Counted from the first letter of the stretch, positions 16,823-26,104 are shown. The stretch is DNA of 64,000 nucleotides from Chloroflexota bacterium (GCA_013388745.1 JACAER010000016.1:186001-250000), one strand, 5' to 3'. Notes: generated by a model not told the origin, from the sequence alone. Translations and numbers: made by a program.

Positions 16823-17542
16823 ATGCAAGCCGAGCAGTTTTTTGAACGCAGCAAGCCGTTCATTCAGTGGATGTTGGATTGGCAGGCCGGTCTCAGGCCC
16901 CTGTCGTTGGCACAGCTTCTGACCGCTGGCCCGGACAAAGTTGGGATTGTCTCGGTGGATGTGATTAAGGGCTTTTGCACTGTTGGGCCGCTGTCTTCGC
17001 CGCGTGTCAATAACATCGTCCAACCAATCGCCCGCCTGTTTGAACTCGCCTGGTCATGCGGCGTGCGCGATATGGCGCTCACCCAGGATACTCACCCTCA
17101 GGACGCCGTAGAGTTCGCCCAGTATACCCCGCATTGTATACGCGGCACACAAGAAGCCGAAACGGTAGAAGCCTTTAAGTCCCTGCCGTTTTTTGATCAC
17201 ATCACTGTGATCGAGAAGAATTCCATCAACTCTGGTTTGGCGGCAGAATTTGCTGCCTGGGTGGCGGCCCGCCCGCATATCAAAAACTGGATCACAGTCG
17301 GCGATTGCACTGATCTGTGTACTTACCACCTCGCCATGTATCTGCGGCTGCTGGCCAACCAGACTCAGCAGCGCGGCGTCCGCGTGGTGCTGCCCGTGAA
17401 TACGGTCGACACCTACGATCTGCCGGTGGCCGTCGCGCAGCAAATCGGCGCGGTGCCGCATGATGGCGATTTTCTGCACAGCGTATTTCTGTACAGCATG
17501 ATGCTGAATGGCGTCGAAATCGTCAGCGAAATTACCCCATAG
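16823..17542 (+). CDS. Isochorismatase-family hydrolase (nicotinamidase-like)
   Basis: The 239-residue protein carries the cysteine-hydrolase triad in order: Asp46 in SVDVIKGFC, Lys132 in VIEKNSIN and Cys166 in GDCTDLCTYH. This combination is shared by nicotinamidases and isochorismatases. In nicotinamidase the reaction returns nicotinamide to nicotinate for NAD recycling. Metal-ligand histidines can be assigned tentatively to DTHPQD, which resembles the D-x-H of PncA. It is longer than PncA, with an N-terminal helix of about 35 residues. The gene stands alone and is followed by a terminator hairpin. Confidence 0.75.
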   Translation: MQAEQFFERSKPFIQWMLDWQAGLRPLSLAQLLTAGPDKVGIVSVDVIKGFCTVGPLSSPRVNNIVQPIARLFELAWSCGVRDMALTQDTHPQDAVEFAQYTPHCIRGTQEAETVEAFKSLPFFDHITVIEKNSINSGLAAEFAAWVAARPHIKNWITVGDCTDLCTYHLAMYLRLLANQTQQRGVRVVLPVNTVDTYDLPVAVAQQIGAVPHDGDFLHSVFLYSMMLNGVEIVSEITP

Positions 17543-17596
17543 CTTGCAGCGCCACCGGAAACCGGCGCATGTTTCCGGTGGCAAGCCTCATTTTTT
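17542..17596 (+). terminator. Terminator after the nicotinamidase-like gene
   Basis: A perfect 10-bp stem pairs CCACCGGAAA (17552-17561) with TTTCCGGTGG (17572-17581), extended below by GCTTG and CAAGC. A run of six T follows at 17591-17596. Confidence 0.7.
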
Positions 17597-17637
17597 ATCG
17601 CAACCGTTTTTGCGGCGCAGCACAGAGGAGCGCAGCC

Positions 17638-18675
17638 TTGCGTACTGTCGAGTGGTATAACGGCCAGGTGCGGATGATTGATCAGAAACGCCTCCCTTTT
17701 GCGCTGGAACAGGTGGATTTGCCGACCGTTGAGGCTGTGGCCGAAGCCATTCGCGATATGACGGTGCGCGGCGCCCCGGCCATTGGCGCCGCGGCCGCTT
17801 TTGGGCTGGCGCTGGCATCTCAACAGAGCCGCGCAGCCACAATGGACGGGCTGCGTCATGACTTGCAGCAAGCTGCCCAACTTCTCAAAGCCGCGCGCCC
17901 GACTGCCGTCAATCTGGCCTGGGCGGTTGACCAACTCATGGCGCTGGCCGCAAAAAATGGCTTTGGCTCGCCCGACCAAGTGCGCGCGGCGTTGTTAACC
18001 GCGGCGCAAAAAATCGCCGATGATGATGTGGCGATCAACCAGCGTCTGGGCGCGCACGGCGCAGCGCTGATTCAGGACGGCGATACAGTCCTTCACCATT
18101 GCAATACCGGCGCGCTGGCGACAGTCGATTATGGTACGGCGTTGGGTGTGATTCGCGCCGCGTTTGAGGCCGGCAAGCGCTTTCACGTGCTGCTGGATGA
18201 GACACGTCCGCGTTTGCAGGGAGCGCGCCTGAGCGCCTGGGAGCTGCACAATCTGGGCATTTCCTACGACATCATCCCCGACACGGCTGCCGGCTATTAT
18301 ATGCTCAAAGGCGAAGTCAAATTGGTGCTGGTCGGCGCGGATCGCATCGCGGCCAACGGCGACACCGCCAACAAAATCGGCACGTACCAGATCGCGGTAC
18401 TGGCCAAAGAGAACGGCATTCCCTTCTACAGCGTCGCGCCGACTTCTACTGTTGATCTATCGCTGGCGACAGGCGCCCAAATCCCGATCGAAGAACGCGC
18501 CAAAGACGAAGTGCTGACCCCTTACGGCCATGCTATTACGCCCGCCCATTTCCACGCCCGCAACCCGGCCTTCGATGTCACGCCCCATCGTTATCTGTCG
18601 GGCATCATCACCGAAAACGGCATCGTCAGGCCGCCGTTCGCCGTGAATCTGCCCAAAGCGGTACATGGCAGCTAA
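17638..18675 (+). CDS. mtnA: S-methyl-5-thioribose-1-phosphate isomerase
   Basis: The 345-residue enzyme converts methylthioribose 1-phosphate to methylthioribulose 1-phosphate in methionine salvage, or acts on related 5-deoxypentose phosphates. The eIF2B-like fold is recognised from MTVRGAPAIGAAAAFG, the catalytic-cysteine segment HHCNTGALAT, and GADRIAANGDTANKIGTYQ with the catalytic aspartate. The family match begins RTVEWYNGQVR, and a TTG at 17638 with AGAGGAG 7 nt upstream is the best start; an upstream ATG at 17569 lies in the preceding terminator and is unlikely. No other methionine-salvage gene is adjacent. Confidence 0.92.
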   Translation: MRTVEWYNGQVRMIDQKRLPFALEQVDLPTVEAVAEAIRDMTVRGAPAIGAAAAFGLALASQQSRAATMDGLRHDLQQAAQLLKAARPTAVNLAWAVDQLMALAAKNGFGSPDQVRAALLTAAQKIADDDVAINQRLGAHGAALIQDGDTVLHHCNTGALATVDYGTALGVIRAAFEAGKRFHVLLDETRPRLQGARLSAWELHNLGISYDIIPDTAAGYYMLKGEVKLVLVGADRIAANGDTANKIGTYQIAVLAKENGIPFYSVAPTSTVDLSLATGAQIPIEERAKDEVLTPYGHAITPAHFHARNPAFDVTPHRYLSGIITENGIVRPPFAVNLPKAVHGS

Positions 18676-18678
18676 CCG

Positions 18679-18713
18679 CTGGCGGCTTTGCCGCAAAAAG
18701 CGAAAGCCGCCAG
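18679..18713. terminator. Hairpin after mtnA
   Basis: CTGGCGGCTTT (18679-18689) pairs perfectly with AAAGCCGCCAG (18703-18713), an 11-bp stem placed 3 nt after the mtnA stop and between convergent genes. No T-run follows on either strand, so it may act as a 3'-end stabiliser or a weak terminator. Confidence 0.5.
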
Positions 18714-18791
18714 GCTTGCCGGCTGACGACTTTCTGGAGAGGGAGGCTCTTAAGGGCGCGGAAAATCCCCGCCCCGACGAGACCGAAGGAA

Positions 18792-21700
18792 TTAGTTCGC
18801 GCGTGTCGGCGGCGCGATCTTGACGAAGTGATCCTGCGGACGACGCAGCAGCATGTACAGGTGCTCGGTAGCCTCCGCCTGATTATTCACTTCCAGGGTT
18901 TGAATATAGATGTTCAGCAGTTCTTGCACGTCCTCGACCCCTTTTTCATCCAGCGAGAAGATTTCTACGGTCGCGCCGGCGGCAATACGGCGCGTGATGG
19001 CGTCAATGGTCAGGTTCATTTCCGGCTGAATGCGCTGATAAATCACACCGCCAGACATGCCCGCGCACATCCATGGGCCGGGGTCGCCCATAATCAGCAC
19101 ACGCCCCGAAGTCATGTACTCGCAGGCGTAACCCTTCAGGTTGGCGCGCGCCGCCAGCCCGCCCAGTTGATCTTGCAGCGGTTGTTCGACTTCGCCGCCG
19201 AAGATCACATCCGCGCCGCTCAGGCGAATACAGGCGCGGGTATCGGCGTTGCCCTGCACGATAAACAGGCCGCCCTGTGCGCCATAGGCGAAGCTTTTGC
19301 CCACCGAACCATCCAACCGGTTACCATTGTGATTCAGCCCTTTGAGGATCGCGATCGTGCCGGCGCGCGCGCCTTTAGCCGCGCCGTCCTGCACCCCGCC
19401 TTCCACAAGTATGTCGATCGGCGCATCCAGGAACGCGCCCAGCCCGTTGCCCGGTATCGCCGAGTTGCTGAAGCTCAGATGCACGGCTTCGACCAGATCC
19501 GCGTTTGGGAAGTCGGCGCGCGTCAGCGCCCCCACCAGATGCGTGCCCAGCGCGCGATCCATCGCCATCACCTGTTCGTCGTCGTAGGTCATTTCGTAAT
19601 CGCCGTGTTCGACGCGCTCGGCGACCAGCACCGTGATCTGGCGGCTGAGCGTATTGCGCGGGCGCGTCAGGCGCGGGCCGCCCTGCGGGTGCTGCTTCTT
19701 GCGGCCATAGGGCACCCGCCGCATCAGATCGCTCAGGTCGATACGGTCATGCAGTGCGAGCTGTTCCAGCAAATCGCCGCGCCCCACCAAGTCCTGCGTG
19801 CGTGTGAAGCCCAGTTTGGCTGTCCACTGGCGGATGTCGTCGCTCAGCATGTGGAACGTGTTGCAGATCCCCTCGACAGCCATTTCCTGTTCGCGGAACG
19901 GCTCGAAATGCTTAATGCCCTTCAGCGCGGCTTCTTCTTTGGTCTTGATATGTGTCGTGATGCCGACATGGCAGGTGCCTTCGTGACACTTGCGGCAGAT
20001 CGTGCAGCCGACAGACACCATCGCCAGCGTGCCGAAACCGACACGGTTCGCGCCCAGACACAGCATCTTGATAACATCACGCCCGCTCTTCATGCCGCCG
20101 TCGCACCACAGTTCGACATCTTCGCGCAGGCCGCTGTCTACCAGCGCGCGATGCGCCTGCCAGACGCCGATTTCGGCGGGCAGACCGACATGCCGCAGCG
20201 AATGCGCGCGCGCCGCGCCTGTGCCGCCCTCGTAGCCCGTGATATTGATAATGTCCGCGCCGGCTTTGGCGACGCCCACAGCGATAATGCCGACGCCCGG
20301 CACCACCGGGATCTTCACCGAGACCTGCGCGCGCGGATTGGCTGTCTTGAGTTCGTCGATTAACTGCGCCAGGTCTTCGATGGAGTACAGGTCGTGGTTA
20401 TTGCTCGGAGAAATCAGGTCAACGCCGGGCGTGGTGTGGCGGGCAGCGGCAACCTGTTCTGTGACTTTATAGCCGGGCAGTTGGCCGCCTTCGCCCGGTT
20501 TCGCCCCCTGACCAATTTTGATTTCGATCAGGTCGCAGGAATTCAAAAATTCGATATTGACGCCAAAGCGCGCCGAAGCCACCTGCTGACCGCGATTGCG
20601 CGGGTAGCGGCCCATGATGTCGGGTAGTTCGCCGCCTTCGCCGTTGACGCAGATGATGTTCAGGCGATACGCCGCTTCCGCGTAAGCCTTATAGGCCAGT
20701 TCGCCCTGCGAGCCAAAGGACATCGCGCCGATCACCACCGGCATCGCGTGGCCGTGAATACTAATATCCACGCTCGCCGGATCGACTTCTACATCGCCCG
20801 TTTTCAGGCCAAGAATGTGCCGAATAGCGACAGGCTGCTTTGCTTCCAGCTCCATCAGTTCCGCCGTGTATTCTTCCAGCGTCTTTTCCCCCAGCGCGAC
20901 ATCTTCGACCTTTTTCCACATTTTGGGATAGAAACGGTCAGGATTATCGAGCTTGCCGACCTTTTCGCCCCGCATTTCGGCGGCGCGTTCTTCCGCGTCG
21001 GCCTTTAGCATCCCCCACGTCAGGCCGCGCGCTTCAGAGCCAAAGTAATTTGTCGTGCCCACAGCCGCCGCCACGCTTTTTGCCAGCCCCACCGAGCTGA
21101 ACGCCTGGCCGTAGCCGCGCAGTTCGTGGCAGCCAATGGTCGATGTAATTTTCTGGAGGCCGATCACCAATGCCGTGAGCGCGTTGCCGAGCAGCATAGC
21201 GCTTTCTTCCGCGCTCGGCAGTTCTTTGGGCGCGCGCGGGGCAAGACCTAGCCCCACAGCATACATAGCATACGGCAGCAGCGCGTTCGCCCCCACGCCG
21301 ATGCACAACGCCAGATCGTGCAGGTCGCGCAGCGCGCCGGAACGCACCACGATCCCTGTCTGGCGGCGCAGATTCGGCGCAACTTCGGCTTGCCGCAGCG
21401 CGCGGTCAACCACCGCCGTAGCGAGCAGCGGGTCAATCCACAGCCGTTCGCCGCTGTAGGCTTCTGTATCATCCAGCACCAGGCAGTGCACGCCGTTCAT
21501 TACCAGGTCAACCGCTTCCTGCTGCAAACGCTGCACCGCGTTTTCAAAGGTTTCTTCGGGCGCGGCCGTCATCGACAGCACCGCGAAATGTTCGCCGAAT
21601 TTCTCCGCCAGGTCTTCCAGCAGCAGCGTCCCGTGTTTGGCCGCCAGCGCCCGTAACTGTTCGGCCGTGCCCAGATCAGCATGGCCGCCGAGCACGAAGG

Positions 21701-23528
21701 GTGTTTCGAGCTGTACCAGCATAGGGCTGTCGTTCTGGCCGATCACCGGACGCACACCCAACAGGACGCGCGTCGAGAACTGCGCGCGCTCGCGTTCGCG
21801 GTCAATCGCCGGGTTGGTGACCACGGCGACAGTTTCCTTGTAAAAATCAGCGACGTTCATGCGCGTTTTGCTCAGCGCCGCCAGCGGGCCGTCCCAGCCC
21901 AGCGAACCGACCTGCTCTTTTTTGCTTTCGGCCAGCGTTTCGACCACGCTGACATGATAGCGTTCCCAACCCAGCGCGGCCATCGTGTTGGCGTTGATTT
22001 TGGTTGCGCGTTCCTGCCAGGGGAAAATCTGCGCGGCCGGGCGCAGCGCTGCGGCCTCGTCGCGCGCCATCGCAACCGCTGCAACCGCCTCTGTTCCGCC
22101 ATTGGGGGCAGCCGGATGATAGCCATGTCCGCTGCCGCCGTTGGGTCTGCTCACCGGATAATTGCCGCTGTCGCGCCTAAGAATCGACATCGGTTGATCC
22201 TTATCTTGCGGCAGGCGTTCGCGCTGCCGGTTCAGCACGTGGCGCTGAATCGCGGGATAATCCAGGATTTCAACGCCGCGTCCCGGCTTAACGCGCAGCG
22301 CGATTTTTTCGCCAGGCGCCAGTGGTTTGGATTCGCCGGACATCGCATCCAGCGGGTAAACGCCGCGTTCAGAACTGGCGAAGTACTCTTTTTCTGTTTC
22401 GCCGAACCACAGCGGACGCAGGCCGAGCGCATCCACGCTGAACACGCACACATCGCCCAGACGCGCCGCCACCGCTGCTGGCCCCTGCGCGAACGGCCCG
22501 AAGGTGTGACGAATTTTTTGATACAGCGCGGAAATATCGGGGTTGTTCTGAATCAGGTCATGGTCAAAGGGCGGGAAAACGTACTCCATCGCCTCGATCA
22601 AGTCCAGACCATAGCGCATACACAGCGTTTGCAGCGTGCGGTCAACATCCTGCGAATCGGAGTTGCCGGGGTCGAGCGCCATGCCCAGCATCGCGGTCTC
22701 CAGGCGGAAGCGCGAAATCGTGTTAAATTCGCCGTTGTGTCCCATCAGACCAAAGGGCTGCACCCGTTCGAAGACCGGGTTGGTGTTGGTGCTGTAGCGC
22801 GCGTGCCCCAGCGTAATCGTCGATGCGTAATCTGGGTCACGCAGTTCAGGATAATAACGCCGCAGAATTTCAACCGTCCCCTGTACTTTGTACACCACGC
22901 TGTGCGCCGAGAATGACGCGAAATGCACGTCGAGATCGCCTTCAAGCTGCACTTGCAGATTAAAAAGTGTCTGGTCAAGATCGGCGGCGGGCACGCGGTC
23001 ATTCGTACCGGCGATTTGCCAGAACACGGGTTCATTCTTCGCCGCGTTCGGGCCCAACACCTGCGAATTTACCACGCCCGCTTCGTCAATCAGGATATGC
23101 AGCCCAACCTCGCTGATCTGGCGGCAGATAGCGTCGATCAGATGAGCCGCGCGCGTGCGTGCGGCCGCCGGAATCATCACATGCGCGACCCAAAAAGTGC
23201 GTTCGCTGGCGACCGACGAGCGCAGACCGGCGCGCGCCAGCTTTTTCATCCACAGTTGGCGCGGGATGTCTGTCAGGATGCCCACCCCATCGCCTTCGCC
23301 ATCAATGTAACCCGTGCGATGCCCCATACGTGCCAGCGCTTCAATTGTGCGCTTGACGTTGCCGTGCGTGGCCTGGCCGCCCTTGCGCACCGCGCAAATC
23401 AGCGCGCAGGCATCGCGTTCGCGTTCATCGACCGGATTGGGTTGGTAAGTCGTCAGAGGAAGGTGTTGTTCGGTTTCGTCCGAACAGTGGGGAACGTCGG
23501 TCTGGTGCGGTATGGGGGAATGTTTCAT
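18792..23528 (-). CDS. gltB: Glutamate synthase, large subunit
   Basis: The 1578-residue enzyme transfers the amide of glutamine to 2-oxoglutarate. Domains in order: a type II glutamine amidotransferase with candidate nucleophile Cys41 after a 40-residue leader, a central linker domain, the FMN-binding barrel (AMSFGSQGELAYKAYAEAA, KIGQGAKPGEGGQLPG, ITGYEGGTGAA), the 3Fe-4S cysteines in GCTICRKCHEGTC near residue 1175, and the GXGXG beta-helix (NRLDGSVGKSFAYGAQGG). No small subunit gltD is adjacent, so the electron donor could be ferredoxin or a distant GltD. The sequence after Cys41 is ALICAV rather than the usual GxG. The ATG at 23528 has CGGAGGAA upstream. Confidence 0.93.
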   Translation of the reverse strand: MKHSPIPHQTDVPHCSDETEQHLPLTTYQPNPVDERERDACALICAVRKGGQATHGNVKRTIEALARMGHRTGYIDGEGDGVGILTDIPRQLWMKKLARAGLRSSVASERTFWVAHVMIPAAARTRAAHLIDAICRQISEVGLHILIDEAGVVNSQVLGPNAAKNEPVFWQIAGTNDRVPAADLDQTLFNLQVQLEGDLDVHFASFSAHSVVYKVQGTVEILRRYYPELRDPDYASTITLGHARYSTNTNPVFERVQPFGLMGHNGEFNTISRFRLETAMLGMALDPGNSDSQDVDRTLQTLCMRYGLDLIEAMEYVFPPFDHDLIQNNPDISALYQKIRHTFGPFAQGPAAVAARLGDVCVFSVDALGLRPLWFGETEKEYFASSERGVYPLDAMSGESKPLAPGEKIALRVKPGRGVEILDYPAIQRHVLNRQRERLPQDKDQPMSILRRDSGNYPVSRPNGGSGHGYHPAAPNGGTEAVAAVAMARDEAAALRPAAQIFPWQERATKINANTMAALGWERYHVSVVETLAESKKEQVGSLGWDGPLAALSKTRMNVADFYKETVAVVTNPAIDRERERAQFSTRVLLGVRPVIGQNDSPMLVQLETPFVLGGHADLGTAEQLRALAAKHGTLLLEDLAEKFGEHFAVLSMTAAPEETFENAVQRLQQEAVDLVMNGVHCLVLDDTEAYSGERLWIDPLLATAVVDRALRQAEVAPNLRRQTGIVVRSGALRDLHDLALCIGVGANALLPYAMYAVGLGLAPRAPKELPSAEESAMLLGNALTALVIGLQKITSTIGCHELRGYGQAFSSVGLAKSVAAAVGTTNYFGSEARGLTWGMLKADAEERAAEMRGEKVGKLDNPDRFYPKMWKKVEDVALGEKTLEEYTAELMELEAKQPVAIRHILGLKTGDVEVDPASVDISIHGHAMPVVIGAMSFGSQGELAYKAYAEAAYRLNIICVNGEGGELPDIMGRYPRNRGQQVASARFGVNIEFLNSCDLIEIKIGQGAKPGEGGQLPGYKVTEQVAAARHTTPGVDLISPSNNHDLYSIEDLAQLIDELKTANPRAQVSVKIPVVPGVGIIAVGVAKAGADIINITGYEGGTGAARAHSLRHVGLPAEIGVWQAHRALVDSGLREDVELWCDGGMKSGRDVIKMLCLGANRVGFGTLAMVSVGCTICRKCHEGTCHVGITTHIKTKEEAALKGIKHFEPFREQEMAVEGICNTFHMLSDDIRQWTAKLGFTRTQDLVGRGDLLEQLALHDRIDLSDLMRRVPYGRKKQHPQGGPRLTRPRNTLSRQITVLVAERVEHGDYEMTYDDEQVMAMDRALGTHLVGALTRADFPNADLVEAVHLSFSNSAIPGNGLGAFLDAPIDILVEGGVQDGAAKGARAGTIAILKGLNHNGNRLDGSVGKSFAYGAQGGLFIVQGNADTRACIRLSGADVIFGGEVEQPLQDQLGGLAARANLKGYACEYMTSGRVLIMGDPGPWMCAGMSGGVIYQRIQPEMNLTIDAITRRIAAGATVEIFSLDEKGVEDVQELLNIYIQTLEVNNQAEATEHLYMLLRRPQDHFVKIAPPTRAN

Positions 23529-23663
23529 GGCGTTCCTCCGATACAGGTTGGCGACAAATGACAAAATAAAAACGCACATATTGGTGATGCGTAGGCTTAA
23601 ATGTACAGAGAGAGGATGTGAAGTACCAGTGGACACATCACATGAGATTTTTCATCGTGCAGT

Positions 23664-23680
23664 CTTGCAACATGCACAAG
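23664..23680. promoter_or_regulatory. Operator-like dyad 1 upstream of gltB
   Basis: Read on the minus strand it is TTGTGCATGTTGCAA, centred on two TGCA cores three nt apart. It differs at only two positions from the site at 25914-25930, and in both places it overlaps the -35 box of the candidate promoter. Confidence 0.5.
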
Positions 23681-23726
23681 TCAGGTAAATCGTTTGTGAG
23701 AATGTGATGTGCAGTATGTTGACTGT

Positions 23727-23747
23727 TTTTATGCAGTGTGCATAAAA
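23727..23747. promoter_or_regulatory. Operator-like perfect palindrome 2 upstream of gltB
   Basis: The arm TTTTATGCA (23727-23735) and its exact complement TGCATAAAA (23739-23747) flank the spacer GTG. It shares the TGCA-N3-TGCA core with the other two sites at this locus and lies about 60 nt upstream of dyad 1. Confidence 0.55.
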
Positions 23748-23781
23748 CGCCGCGTTGTGCGGCTCTCAAGACTCGCTTTGT

Positions 23782-23816
23782 AAAAAGCCCCAGCGAAACC
23801 TCGCTTCTGATAGGGC
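23782..23816 (-). terminator. Terminator of the pucR transcript
   Basis: On the minus strand GCCC, then AGCGA, loop GGTT, TCGCT and GGGC form an interrupted stem followed by TTTTT. It lies 14 nt after the pucR stop and separates pucR from gltB transcription. Confidence 0.55.
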
Positions 23817-23829
23817 AAAATATCCAGCC

Positions 23830-25497
23830 CTAGTTCAGCGCCAGCAGCCGCCGCACCGTCAGCGCCAGATGCAGCGCCAGCCGCGTTTCTGGCCGGTTCA
23901 GATCGATCTCGGCGATCTCGTTAATGCGATTCATGCGGTACAGCAGCGTGTTACGATGTACGATCAGCATTTCTGCCGTCTGGCTCAAATTACCGTGACA
24001 GGCGAAAAAGGCTTCTAGTGTCTTGATTAAGTCCGCGTGCTGGCGCATATCGTATTCCAGCAGCGCCCCCAGTGTGCGCTCGCAGAAATTCAGCAGCTTT
24101 TCGCGGTCAGCCAGGCTCAAAATAAGTTGGTAGACCCCCAGATCGCCGATATACAGCGGGGTGTCCGTTTGCAGGCGCGCGGCCAATTCCAGCGCTTGGA
24201 CAGCGTCGCGATAGCTGCCACGCCACGCGCCGATTTCGCGCGCGGGCTGGCCCAATCCCACTGCCACCTTATTATTCGGGTACTGGCGCTGAATCTCGCT
24301 GCTGAAACGCTGCGCCAGGCGCATACTCGTGTCGATCGGGTCTTTGGGGTCACTGGCATGAAAAACCAGCACTTCCTGTTCGCGCTCACGCTGCCAGACC
24401 AGCGCTTTGCTGTGTTCGGTGCTCACGACCCCGTTAACCAGCGTTTCCAGGCGGCGCAGCGATGGCGCTTTGTCGCCCTGCCACCGCAGCACCACCGCTA
24501 CATGCGTCTGCGTCATATCATGTTCGAAGCGTTCCCCCTGCCGAATCGCTTCCTGCTGACTCACATCGCCGATCAACAGACGATCAAGGAAGGTGCCCCG
24601 CAGCCGTTTTTCCGTATCGCTGATGGCTTTGGCTTTGGCCATTTCCAGCGCGCAGGCTGCCGCGCCGTGCTCGGCCACCAGCATGTCAATGTCATCAAGA
24701 TCAATGTCTTGACCGATGATCGACAGATAGCCGCGCCCGATGTCTTTGGTGACAACTGGCGATACCAGGCGCGCAATGCCCGGTGTGGGTAAGGCCTGCA
24801 TCAACACTGGATTATCAATTTCGTTGACGCGATGGCGATCCTGAATTTCTACAGGCAAATTATCGAACTTGCGCAGGAAATTTTCGAGTTCTTCCCAATA
24901 GGCGATGAACTGCGGCTGAACGGTGCTGTACAGAATCCCTAAGCGCTTGTCCTGAATCACCACAGCCTTGTTGGTCAGGCGGGCCATCGCGCTGATGAGT
25001 TCCGCCATGCCTTCGTTGCGCGTCGAAATCTGCGTAAGCTGGCGGTAGATTTGCGTGCCGCGCCGTTCAAACTGTCCCTTGCGGTCTACGAGCAGGCTGA
25101 CGATCGCTTTTTCTACCAAACGCACGCGGCTGCCGCCCGGCAGTGTCAGCACAGGGATACCGTAAGCGTTCGCTTCGGCGATGGCGGTGGGCGAAGCCGT
25201 TTCGCTCAGCACAACCGCTGCGCCGTGCAGATCAAACGCCCAGCGCACCACATCCACATCCGTCGTTGCGCGCGGATTATGGCCTTCATGCGGCGCGACC
25301 AGCACCATCTCGCCGCGCTGCAAACTCTTTGAGGCTGTGCTGTCTTCCGGGTAAATCACCGTCGTCCACGTGACCTGCCGATTCAGCAGACCATCGCCTG
25401 CCACCACGCGCGTGCCCAGGGGCAGCGCCAGCTTGCGCACGTCTTCTACAGTGATGCGATTAGTAGGAGTCGAGGTTGTGTCGCTCACGGCGTTCAT
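23830..25497 (-). CDS. PucR/CdaR-family transcriptional regulator
   Basis: The 555-residue protein has an N-terminal PucR-type domain (about 15-140, starting ITVEDVRKLALPLGTRVVAG), a GAF/GGDEF-like central region, and the C-terminal HTH_30 domain (about 490-550) with GNLSQTAEMLIVHRNTLLYRMNRI. Relatives (PucR, CdaR, AdeR) are activators of purine, sugar-acid or amino-acid use genes. It lies 24 nt downstream of a small membrane protein gene, and gltB follows after a terminator and a regulatory gap. The dyads in front of both units make it a candidate to bind them; this is inference from position. Confidence 0.85.
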   Translation of the reverse strand: MNAVSDTTSTPTNRITVEDVRKLALPLGTRVVAGDGLLNRQVTWTTVIYPEDSTASKSLQRGEMVLVAPHEGHNPRATTDVDVVRWAFDLHGAAVVLSETASPTAIAEANAYGIPVLTLPGGSRVRLVEKAIVSLLVDRKGQFERRGTQIYRQLTQISTRNEGMAELISAMARLTNKAVVIQDKRLGILYSTVQPQFIAYWEELENFLRKFDNLPVEIQDRHRVNEIDNPVLMQALPTPGIARLVSPVVTKDIGRGYLSIIGQDIDLDDIDMLVAEHGAAACALEMAKAKAISDTEKRLRGTFLDRLLIGDVSQQEAIRQGERFEHDMTQTHVAVVLRWQGDKAPSLRRLETLVNGVVSTEHSKALVWQREREQEVLVFHASDPKDPIDTSMRLAQRFSSEIQRQYPNNKVAVGLGQPAREIGAWRGSYRDAVQALELAARLQTDTPLYIGDLGVYQLILSLADREKLLNFCERTLGALLEYDMRQHADLIKTLEAFFACHGNLSQTAEMLIVHRNTLLYRMNRINEIAEIDLNRPETRLALHLALTVRRLLALN

Positions 25498-25521
25498 CCC
25501 TGCTGCTCGGCCTTAGTCGAT

Positions 25522-25854
25522 TTACGTCTCGCCCGTGATGATGCCGAAGCCGATCACCGCCGCAAAAACCAGCAGCGATGGCCCCAGAAAATTGTAGTTG
25601 AAGCCAAAGGCCAGATTCATCAGCGCGAAGAACAGCATCAGCGTGCCGGCGATCCAGGTAATGGGACTCACGCGCCACTTGTTCGTGTACTGATAGATAC
25701 CAGAACCCAGCAGAATGATGGCGCCAGCGAGAGGCACTGCCCAGTTAGGCAGTTGTATATCGGGGAAAATACTCAGCAAAGCGAAGACCAATACCAGCAA
25801 GAACCAGGTGACACGCTCGATTTTTGCCTCGGCGTTGGATTTCTTTGAGGCCAT
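25522..25854 (-). CDS. Small four-helix membrane protein of unknown function
   Basis: The 110-residue protein starts MASKKSNAEAKIERVTW and has four hydrophobic helices with short loops. I do not recognise a named family. The ATG at 25854 has GGAGAA 5 nt upstream; a longer frame reaching 25944 would run through the promoter and is rejected. It is the first gene of a two-gene unit with pucR (24-nt gap). A strong promoter overlapped by an operator-like site sits directly upstream. Confidence 0.7.
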   Translation of the reverse strand: MASKKSNAEAKIERVTWFLLVLVFALLSIFPDIQLPNWAVPLAGAIILLGSGIYQYTNKWRVSPITWIAGTLMLFFALMNLAFGFNYNFLGPSLLVFAAVIGFGIITGET

Positions 25855-25892
25855 GTCGTTCTCCGTCGTGGCGAGTATAAAACTTATGCTGC

Positions 25893-25921
25893 ATTGTAGC
25901 ATTATCTTACAGATTATGCAA
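25893..25921 (-). promoter_or_regulatory. Promoter of the small membrane protein-pucR operon
   Basis: On the minus strand TTGCAT (25916-25921), a 17-nt spacer and TACAAT (25893-25898) form a near-consensus promoter with an extended TGC before the -10 box. The transcript would start near 25887, about 33 nt before the ATG. Confidence 0.7.
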
Positions 25922-25930
25922 AATGCACAA
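25914..25930. promoter_or_regulatory. Operator-like dyad 3 overlapping the -35 box
   Basis: The site TTATGCA-AAA-TGCACAA has the same TGCA-N3-TGCA core as the two sites in front of gltB and covers the -35 hexamer, a position typical of a repressor or a -35-proximal regulator. Confidence 0.55.
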
Positions 25931-26104
25931 GCCGTCGGGCGCATTCAGAAATGGCGGCAGAGTGGCTTTGCGCTGCCGCAGGGTTTTAACTCGTGGCTAG
26001 AAATCGCTAGGCGCGCTCACCGAATGCACCCAAGCCCTCTGCTGCAATGCCCTCGTCGCCGGGCAAAATGGCGGCGGCGCTGGCCTTCTCGCGCCCACGG
26101 CGTT

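Larger units (their letters stand above)
23529..23829 (-). promoter_or_regulatory. gltB upstream regulatory region
   Basis: This 301-nt gap separates gltB from pucR. It contains the pucR terminator (23782-23816), two operator-like dyads (23727-23747 and about 23664-23680), and a candidate gltB promoter. The promoter on the minus strand reads TTGCAA (23665-23670), a 17-nt spacer and TCTCAT (23642-23647), so the leader would be about 110 nt long. The -10 match is only 4 of 6, which would fit an activated or weak promoter. Confidence 0.45.

Noticed and set aside
21681..22916. 411-codon open frame opposite gltB
   Set aside because: It is antisense to conserved gltB domains and has no supporting motif or ribosome binding site.
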